Source of the DNA: Pagrus major
Taxonomy: Eukaryota; Chordata; Actinopteri; Spariformes; Sparidae
DNA: 64,000 nt
Reading direction: 5' to 3'
Assembly: GCF_040436345.1 (NCBI RefSeq)
Contig: NC_133233.1
Coordinates: 144,501-208,500, forward strand
The notes beneath the pieces were generated by a model. The model saw only the letters and a program-made list of their open reading frames with translations. It was not told where the DNA came from and made no database searches. Positions 56,124-64,000 of the stretch are shown piece by piece (position 1 is the stretch's first letter; each line of letters begins with the position of its first letter). The position numbers and the translations under genes were made by a program.

Positions 56124-57800
56124 ATTGAAGCTGGGTCAACATTTACTGCATGCGAGGAGGAGTCAGAGTGTGAGGGTGCTGAGGTAAAATGCCACACAAG
56201 CAATTTTAGTGACTTTAGTATTTAACATGCACAAATTAAAATTGATGTGACATATACAGTAGTCCTTAAATATACAACAGAATGTGATTATATACTAAAT
56301 CAAATGTCTGTCAGGCCTGGGCTAGGAAGGAGGACTCAGGAGCAGAATTAGGACAATTAGAGCAGGCTTTTATTGAGAAATTTGTTTTCTTCACTTGAAC
56401 TCTTGAGCAAGGTGACAAACAAATACGCTATAAAGCACAATATCTAATCTGCTGGCTAAAAAAAACAAGCAACAGCACTACAACAAAATGAGGCAAAACA
56501 ACCTCAAAGAAAAAGGAATAAGGGAACTGAAAATCACTCCTGAGGAGGCAAATAAAAGGACTAAGAACTAAACTACTCTGGCTCACTGGCTATGAAAACT
56601 TATAACAAAAAATCACTCCAATCGGAGGAAGAAGAAAAGGCTATAAACATAAAACTACTCTCTCGACTGACTATGAAAAACAATGAAACAAATGAGGCAC
56701 TCCACTGGAGGCAAACAAATGGCTATAAACTAGACCTGGAATTCACTGAGAAAAATTACAAACAAAAAGTCACTCACTTAAGAAGATCAAGAACAGAAAT
56801 ACAAACTTTGACTCTTGGCGTGATCAAGGCTGTGAATGAGGGCTGGGGTGCGTGACGAATACAACACTCTGGTACAGAACAAAGGGAGACGCAGACTATA
56901 AGACACATCAGGTGAGGGAACACAGGTGGAAACAATTAGGGATTAGAGGAGACATCAGACTGGTGGCACATGAGGAAGGGCAAGTGACCTGAAACGAGAG
57001 GAGAGTTACTTTTCAAAATAAAACAGGAAGTTCACGAGACACAAAACCCAGGACAGGACATTCCTCACCATGGTGTGACAATGTCCAAATTCTTAACAAC
57101 TATATTCTGATTTACTGTGACATGGTAGAGTCAGCCAGATTGCTGCAATTGTAGTTCATTGAAGGAGGAGGAGGCTCACAGTTCCAGCAGTTCAGAGGAC
57201 TTGCCAACATTGGCACCACTGCCTGTGAGTGAAACACACAAATTTATACAATGTCTTTAGCACAGCGATCATGGCTAGAAGTACTACAGATAAATAAATA
57301 ATCCTTGTAGTGATTGTTATATAACAGTATTTTCTTTCTTTTCTCACACATAACATGTAATTATCCACAAAGGGAAAACGCAGAAGACTGACCTATCCGC
57401 CGGAGTTTGACAAGTTACTGCGACACCTGTTTGGGAAAGAACTGAAGTGCAAGGACCTCAGTTGCCAACGGGTAAGTTTTGTTGTTGTATGCTTTAACAA
57501 CACTGTCTTGCTGCTTTGAAAATGTGTCCCTTCCATTTTATTTACTTTCCACTGTAAAAAAGAAAACTGCCCTCTGAGCTTCGAGGCCTTGGCAGGATTA
57601 CCTTCAAAACAATGCACATGACAGTGTTTATTTTCCCCCTTTTGTTTGTCCACCTTTTGGATCAAAGAAGATCTAAAGGAGTTTGCGGAGCTGGTTACAG
57701 CGGCAAAGGAGCTAAATCTGACATTGGACAACATCCGTGGAAGGCTGAGGAAACTGTTTGTATTTGCCAGACTTCTACCAGAAGGACAGCTGGAATTGAG
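56124..57800 (+). CDS. Tyrosine-recombinase gene, locus 2, 5' exons
   Basis: Candidate exons with AG/GT borders: 56124-56183 (STFTACEEESECEGAE), 57155-57224 (Ser/Glu-rich), 57373-57471 (GKRRRLTYPPEFDKLLRHLF, GKELKCKDLSCQR) and 57668-57800 (DLKEFAELVTAAKELNLTLD, RGRLRKLFVFARLLPEG). They share strand and style with the catalytic exons at 62677-64000. The last two look like the helical N-terminal (core-binding) part. A solo LTR (56309-57080) lies in the first intron and an L1 (58325-62093) in the intron before the catalytic exons. Linking these to one gene is inference. Confidence 0.45.
56309..57080 (-). mobile_element. Solo LTR, TGTCA...TGACA
   Basis: 772 bp starting TGTCAGGCCTGGG and ending ATGGTGTGACA, with an exact 5-bp duplication ATGTC at 56304-56308 and 57081-57085. 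On the minus strand AATAAAAGCC gives a poly(A) signal near its 3' side, which sets the orientation. No internal genes. Confidence 0.7.
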
Positions 57801-58311
57801 GTACGTTGGGGAAAAAATGGCATAGCGTAATGCAATAAGCTCACATTACCAATTTTACTTTAAATTGCAAGGTGTAACCCTAACCCTAATCAGTCCCAAT
57901 GTAGCATTCCTACTCATTGAAAATATTGCACAGAAATCACTACTGTAATTACAAGGATAACTCATATTCCAAAAGTGAAATCTTAGATGCTAACTCTAAT
58001 TAAAAATGGGTGAATTTTGCTAATTAGCGATCAGCATTCCCAACAAGCGATCCTCCATGCCAAACTACTTCAAAAAAGAGACTTGAGTGACTACTGACAA
58101 CACTCCCAGAATGCTTCTCGGTACACTATTGGGGAATGTAAACTCTTTCAGACATCAAAGGGTCACAGCCTTCAAAGGAGAATATAATAATCTCTCATTG
58201 AGGCATTGGCAGCCATTCAAATAAAAGATGATGATAAAAGCTTTCAAAAACTGTAATCACAGGCCTGATAGGTTGCCCATTAAGTAATCAGAAAGTGGCT
58301 GGTTTAGGATA
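57801..58311. other. Intron sequence
   Basis: Contains GTAACCCTAACCCTAATC at 57874 and no coding signal. Confidence 0.35.
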
Positions 58312-58525
58312 TAAATTCAGGAAGGGAGGCCAAGATGGCGGCGCTCTAGTAAGACGTGTTTTTCAAGCTCTCTCAGGTAATTTAGGAGGTTTGTGGTTAA
58401 ACAACCAATGTGAAGTTTAAGATGCGCATTGGCCAACGCACAAGTAACTACTTTACACATTAAACTGAAATTAAGTCGAATGGGGAAAAAGGAAAGGCAG
58501 GAAAATATCGTTCACAACCACAGAG

Positions 58526-59380
58526 ATGGAGGAAGCTAACGGCGACATACTTGGTACATCAAACGAGGCCGAGGCTAGCAACAAGCTAGTCTCCATCAAG
58601 GATTTGAAGGTTCCTAGTGGACATGAGTTAATGGAGGACAGTAACTGGTTTGAGGCTAACCAAGACCCTCAACATATCTGCCTCGCTGTCCCACTTCCAG
58701 ACACTCCGATTAAACCTCCACCAAAGAAGATAAAGACAGGTGGCGGAGAGAACGCGGAAATACTGGAAGCAATTCGCGTGCTCTCTGGAAAGCATGATGA
58801 GACTTTACGTACTGTCTCCGCCATAAAGACAACAACGGAGTTAACTTTGAAGCACCTGGAGAAATTATCCGCAACCGTCCAGCAACTCACTCTCGACGTT
58901 AACCAACAAAAACAAACAGTGGACGGCTTGAAAAACGTGGTTAAAAAACTGCAAACTGAGAACAAAACACTGAAAGCGCACATCGCGGAGCGCCAGCGGT
59001 ACAGCCGGAGATGGTCCCTGAAGGTGCACGGTGTGAAAGAGGAGGAGGGAGAGGACATACGGCACAAGATTATCAACATCCTGGGCAATACGGCTCCCCA
59101 AATCCACAACAATCTGGAAGAGGGCCTGGACATCGTACATCGCGTTGGGCAGCGGCGGCAGACAGATGGAGTAGATCGACCATCATCCTATTTGCATTGA
59201 GATGTCTTCGGGACGCGATATGGAGAGAGGCGAAAGGCTCCAAGTTTCTGCTCAACAAAAAACTGAGAATCTCCGAAGCACTGTCTCCAGAAGACAAGGC
59301 AGCGAGAGAGAAACTGTGGCCCCTGGTTAAGAACGCAAGAGAGGAGGGGAAGAAAGCCTCCTTCTGCGGCCCGTTATTTT
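58526..59380 (+). pseudogene. L1 ORF1 protein
   Basis: MEEANGDILGTSNEAEASNK, a coiled coil with heptads in LKHLEKLSATVQQLTLDVNQ, then the RRM part RRWSLKVHGVKEEEGEDIRH and EEGLDIVHRVGQRR. A frameshift near 59180 leads to TIILFALRCLRDAIWREAKG and KLRISEALSPEDKAAREKLW, the C-terminal domain. Codes for an RNA-binding chaperone in intact L1s. Confidence 0.75.
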
Positions 59381-59388
59381 TCTGTCTT

Positions 59389-61475
59389 ATGGATTTTAAG
59401 TTTAACTCTCTTAATGTCATGTCGTTAAATGTCAGGGGTATTAGGGACATTACTAAGAGGAAAGCGATTTTTTTGCTTTGCAGGAGAAATGAGGCTGACT
59501 TAATTTTACTTCAAGAAACACATTCTTGTGAGTCAGATACAAAGTTTTGGAAAATACAATGGGGTAACGTAGTTCACTTTAGTCATGGCACTAATCACTC
59601 AGCTGGGGTGCTAATTTTTCTACACAAGTTTAAAGGGGATGTTCTTGAAACAGTGCCTTCTGATAATGGTAGATGGATTGCACTAATAATTAAACAAGAC
59701 AATGCTCTCTTCATCGTTTGCAATATATATGGGTTTAATTCTCATGCTTCCAACAAGATTTTATTTAATGAAATAATAGCAAAACTGACAGAATTCCACA
59801 GGAAATACAATGGATCACATATAATTTTGTGTGGTGACTTTAATGAATGTCCAGATGATATGACAGATACCCTCCTAGATTAAATCAAACTTCTCAGAAT
59901 AATAACCTCATTTCATTACTTTGTTCCAACCTCTCCTTGACTGATGCGTGGCGTTTTTTTTAATCCCTCTACAAAAGATTTCACCTGGTGTAATAGAGGA
60001 CTATCCTTAAAATCTAGAATTGACTTATTTCTAATTTCATCTTCTTCCCTTCAATATGTAAAAGATGTTAGCCATCTATATGCCCCCTTATCGGATCATA
60101 AGCAAATCATTCTGAAGCTAGCCTCTAATCAGGAAACCTTTGGTATGCGAGGTTATTGGAAATTCAATAATTCTCTTCTAAAAGATGTCTTTCAATAATG
60201 CCGTTAAAAAACTTACAAGATACTCTTAGTGATGGCCTTAATGATAATTATAGGAAAAAATGGGAGTTCTTCAAATATAAAGTTAGGTATATTGCTATCA
60301 AAAGAAGTAAAGAATTAAAGAATGAAAAACACAAGCTAGAAACAGATCTGACGTACAATCTTAGCCTTTTACTCAATAAAGAACACATTTCTTTGGAAGA
60401 AGAGCTCGAAGTAAAGAACATCCAGTTACAACTGGATCAATTTTATCTAGATTTGGCAAAAGGTGCATTTGTTAGATCGAGGGCTAAATGGCTAGAGGAA
60501 GGAGAAAGGAATAATTACTTTTTTGCTCTAGAAAAAAGAAATGTGAAAAGAAAATCATTAACTGCCCTTAATATTAACCCTCGAAAGATCCGAATTTGAT
60601 AAGTGAGTTTGTTTCTGATTTTTACGGAAAACTGTATAATTCTAACTTTAATGCAAAGGATTGTGCATGTTTTCTAGGAAAAATTCAGACTAATATTCCC
60701 TTAATTACTGAAGATTTCAAATCTATATGTGACTCTGACCTGTCAACTATTGAACTCAAAAATGCATTATTCTCAATGAAGAAAGGAAAGTCACCAGGTA
60801 TTGACGGCTTATCTGTCGAATTCTATACTCACTTTTGGGAATCTATTCAAAACTCATTATTATTTATGTACAAGGAATGCATCAGTCAAGGAGAGATGAT
60901 GGTTACAATGAAGCAGGGTATTATATCTCTTATTCCCAAGCCGGATAAAGACCCCATAATAATAGAGAATTGGCATCCTATTACTCTCCTAACAATTGAT
61001 TATAAAATATTGGCCTTAGTGTATGCCAACAGGTTAAAAGTAGGGCTAGACATGATTATTGCAGAAACTCAAACAGGTTTTATGAAAAATCGACATATTA
61101 GCAGTAACATTAGACTCATTTTAAATTTATTAGACTATGCTAATGAAGTTAATGAAATTAAAAATCTCCCAACTGGCAGATGACACTACACTTTTTTTGA
61201 AAGACAAGAATCAACTCTCTAATGCTATTACTCTAATTAACCAATTTTCTAACGCCTCAGGTCTAAAACTTAATATGTCCAAATGTGAAATTTTGTCTTT
61301 GCATAATTCCAGTGATTCTACAATTGAAAATATCCCAGTAAAGACTTCTGTTAAATATTTAGGAATATTCATAACTAAAGATCTTACAGCTAGGCAACAT
61401 TTAAATTTCTCAAACAGACTAAAAAAACCAAATCTATTTTTAACATTTGGCTTCAAAGGGACTTGTCTGTTCTAG
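59389..61475 (+). pseudogene. L1 ORF2 protein (endonuclease and deleted RT)
   Basis: ATG 59389: LNVMSLNVRGIRDITKRKAI, LILLQETHSCE, NIYGFNS and CGDFNECPDD (APE endonuclease), with a stop at 59881. It continues in other frames with KSRIDLFLIS and LYAPLSDHKQI. RT: SMKKGKSPGIDGLSVEFYTH, IISLIPKPDKDP, NWHPITLLTIDYKILA, TGFMKNRHISSNIRLIL. It then jumps to LADDTTLFLKDKNQLS, missing the segment with the first catalytic Asp. The C-terminal zinc knuckle region is largely gone. Inactive. Confidence 0.8.
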
Positions 61476-62106
61476 GTAGAGTTCTTCTCTCTTAAGCAGA
61501 AGGCTTGTCTCACTTCGTATATCCAGCATTATCCCTATTATTGCTAAGTTTATAGATGTTGATGATTCCTGTACTTTTTGTAATCATAATACAGAAACAA
61601 TTTCACATCTGTTTTTTTATTGTGATATGTCTAAAAGGTTTTGGAGTGATCTTGAATCTCATTTTTCTGATGCTGCTAACTGTCTACTCTCTTACCCTCA
61701 AGGATGTTATTTGCTACTATGTTAACCCAGAAGATAATGCTTTTGAACACTTGATGAACTGTTATCCTATATGCAAAATGTTTTATTCACAAACAAAAAT
61801 TTGCAAAATCCTTACCTAAATTTGCTCCTTTTCTCCTGGAACTGAGCTCTTTGCTCAAATCTCTAATTTTGATAAATAACAAAAAAAGTAATACCTTACC
61901 GAGTCATTATGAAAAGTTTTTCCCTGAAGCCCCTGCTTGAACCATGTATTTATTTATTTTTGTATTTATTTTTATATTTGTACTCTGTTTTATTTATTGT
62001 TTATGTCCCCAATGTGCTGTTTGTTATTGTGTACCTTGCTGTTTTGTACATTCAAATTGTTCGATAAAATTGTTTAAATTAAAAATAAATAAATAAATTC
62101 AGGAAG

Positions 62107-62676
62107 TGTCTTGTTCACTGTAGACAGGCCACCAGGATTCACGTCAGAAAACAGTAAGATGAAATGATACAGATAAAATCCCAATTAGTGCTGCTTTCAA
62201 TTTTTGGATTTAAATCGAAAACACAAATTACCGGGGTAAAATGAAAAGCAGTGATTGTTCCAATATTGGCATTATAGCCGCCAATGAAAGGACCCATATA
62301 TTCCAAATATTGAATAGAAATCTCTAATGACATATTAATTATTATTGTTATAAAATATGGTATTTTCTCTATTTCAAGGACCGTGTTGGAATGTCTTTCT
62401 CATGACCCAATTCGCTACTTAGGGATGCAAGTACGGACTGTGAAGTGAATTTTGTGTTAAATGGTTTGCAACATGTAGCGTGTTGTCGGCTTTGCTGCAT
62501 ATGTACACGGTAGCACTGTTGGTAAAATTCACAAATGTAGTTTTGCTTCCTAGTGATTCCAGAGATGGAGACATATTACAAAAGCCTATCCAGCTCCCTA
62601 ACCCACTCCAAAATGGAGATAGTAGTGTCTAATTTATTTGATTATTTTGTTACATGTAGTCTCTGCTTATATTCAG
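62107..62676. other. Intron of tyrosine-recombinase locus 2
   Basis: The sequence resumes at the L1 duplication. One open stretch (62553-62640, MIPEMETYYKSLSSSLTHSK) may be an unplaced exon. Otherwise nothing recognised. Confidence 0.3.
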
Positions 62677-64000
62677 ATGCCACAAACAACGATGCAAAGA
62701 ACCTGGGCAGCAAGAGTCCTTGGCAGGGTGGCTGCCCCGCAAATCCCAGACACCCTTCATTGCCTTGTAAGACCAACATGTTCTTCATTTTCTTGTTAAA
62801 GTGTGCTGCATTTTAGACTCATGACATCAGTTGAAACTTAAACACTCTACATTCTCTTCCAGCCCACTGGTGATGTGCCTCCACCTCAAGCACAGGTTGT
62901 GGTTGTAAGGACTGGGGTGAGGGTAATACACAACAGCGTTCATGACTGTAGAGTCATACCGCTAGCTCTACGTAAGTATGTAGGGAGCAACCTTCTATTT
63001 GAATATTAGAAAGAGTATGGCCTTGACCTGCTTTATATGGAAAATGCCCCAAGATTAATGAAGAACTTACGTTATGGTTTGGCACTATAAACATCAAATA
63101 GACTTGACAATGTCCTTTAACTTTACAGACACCCTTGAGAGAGACAAGAGCAGGGAGGCACTCGAGCGTGTGTATGGTTTACTGAGTGGGTATATTGCAT
63201 GTATCAATGGCCACAGGAAGGTGGTCATCACCAACCTTGCGGTGGAGGAGTTTGCCCAGGCAGAGGAGGATGAGTTGGAACGGAGGATAACTCGAGTAAG
63301 AGGATGCACCAAATTACAGCACATAGTGTAGAGTACTTCCCTTTCCACATATTGAATGTCAACTGTCAATGAATTCCAATATATCCTCTAAATTCCTTTA
63401 TATTCCATGTATGGGTCACAATTTGCTATGCTTCCAAATACAGCATGAAAGTGCTCTACTTTCCACATAATGAAAACTGCTAATTAATCCAAACTTAGCC
63501 TCTAACTTCCTTTACATTCCGGATATGGGCAATGATTTGCTATTATTCCACATTTCCACTACATGTCGGGGCTTGCTTGCTTGTTTCCTTCACAGGTTAA
63601 AGACCACAAAACCAAAGAGCTTTGGTCATGCCCTGATTCCACTTACGAAGAGATAGTACATGTGGTTTTACCGACTAATGTACAACCTACACAACTACCT
63701 AACCGGCAACTCTGAACTGGTATTTTCCAACAACAACGGTGGCCCATATCATGAAATACTCACTGCTTTTCAGAACTGCTGGGAGTCATTTGGCCTTCCA
63801 GGGAGGCCAATGCTCTCCCTGCTTTGCAGCGGCATCAGCATCAGCACGTGCAAGACATTTTTGTCAGATATTAATGACAAGTGTGCACAATTGTAATTGT
63901 GCACAACTATTAATGTATTTGTAATTGTTTCATTTTCTGTAGGTTGGGCGAAGTTTGGAGGAGAGCAAGAAGGGAAACATCCACAGGCTGATGTGCCACT
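62677..64000 (+). CDS. Tyrosine-recombinase gene, locus 2, catalytic exons (partial at window end)
   Basis: Exons: 62677-62766 (frame unclear), 62863-62971 (DVPPPQAQVVVVRTGVRV), 63129-63295, 63596-63895 and 63943 onward. Exon 63129-63295 has YIACINGHRKVVITNLAVEE, the first catalytic Arg box, and ends ERRITR. The next opens VKDHKTKELW (the Lys box), then after a frame change LHNYLTGNSELVFSNNNGGP and SFGLPGRPMLSLL. The last visible exon reads SLEESKKGNIHRLMCHS, where HRLMCHS fits the His-x-x-Arg/His box of Crypton-type and other eukaryotic tyrosine recombinases. The catalytic Tyr should lie just past position 64000. A frame break in 63596-63895 suggests partial decay or a missed splice. Confidence 0.6.

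Larger units (their letters stand above)
58325..62093 (+). mobile_element. L1 retrotransposon with 13-bp target duplication
   Basis: Begins GGAGGCCAAGATGGCGGCG, an L1-like 5' start, and ends in AAAATAAATAAA. Exact duplication TAAATTCAGGAAG at 58312-58324 and 62094-62106. ORF1 58526-59380, ORF2 59389-61475 and a short 3' UTR. Length 3.8 kb, shorter than intact L1s because of internal deletions. Confidence 0.85.

Noticed and set aside
58669..59133. 154-codon minus-strand ORF
   Set aside because: Antisense to L1 ORF1, which shows coiled-coil and RRM motifs on the plus strand.

Overview
The window reads as teleost fish DNA in a transposon-dense region. It is AT-rich with interrupted reading frames, GT-AG exons, poly(A)-tailed LINEs, tRNA-headed SINE sequence and microsatellites. 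It carries the mix of hAT, piggyBac, Ty3/gypsy, L1, Penelope-like and tyrosine-recombinase elements usual in ray-finned fish. No bacterial-style operon, CRISPR array, rRNA or convincing host housekeeping gene is visible. Nearly every long reading frame belongs to a mobile element or to a multi-copy gene family that travels with such elements.

Layout. 0.25-2.5 kb: four in-frame exons of an integrase-core (DDE) gene on +. 2.9-3.6 kb: HECT ubiquitin-ligase-like exons on -. 4.0-5.85 kb: an inverted-repeat element split by a hAT element (copy A) with a perfect 8-bp duplication. 6.1-11.1 kb: a THAP zinc-finger exon cut by a complete but decayed Ty3/gypsy retrotransposon on -, whose gag is itself cut by a LINE-type tail. 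13.1-18.1 kb: a frameshifted BEN-domain gene with a 3-kb LTR-like insert in its first intron. 18.3-22.2 kb: a hairpin MITE, an AT-rich tandem repeat, and LTR-like DNA split by hAT copy B. 22.9-28.6 kb: exons resembling the start of a fish HECT-type gene, a CAGGGCCGGC hAT MITE, a conserved protein of unknown function, hAT copy C, and another MITE. 28.9-29.9 kb: a first tyrosine-recombinase locus. 30.7-33.3 kb: an Asp-rich minisatellite ORF, a gypsy integrase with its 3' LTR, and a Penelope GIY-YIG fragment. 34-38.9 kb: an L1. 38.9-43.1 kb: a poorly described DDE-like element with repeated GTCAACTCCGTCAG-type motifs near both ends. 43.3-43.7 kb: an inverted gypsy LTR fragment. 45.5-54.0 kb: a piggyBac transposase fossil interrupted by two different hAT elements, each with a perfect 8-bp duplication. 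54.5-57.1 kb: Penelope-like and solo-LTR DNA. 56.1-64.0 kb: a second tyrosine-recombinase gene, running off the window and interrupted by an L1 with a 13-bp duplication.

The main story is nesting: insertions inside insertions, dated relative to each other by target-site duplications. The most promising under-described system is the 38.9-43.1 kb element, with a DDE-like core, a Tudor/SH3-like C-terminal part and clustered subterminal motifs. The two tyrosine-recombinase loci and the three almost identical hAT copies come next. All family names rest on motifs read by eye; no database search was run.
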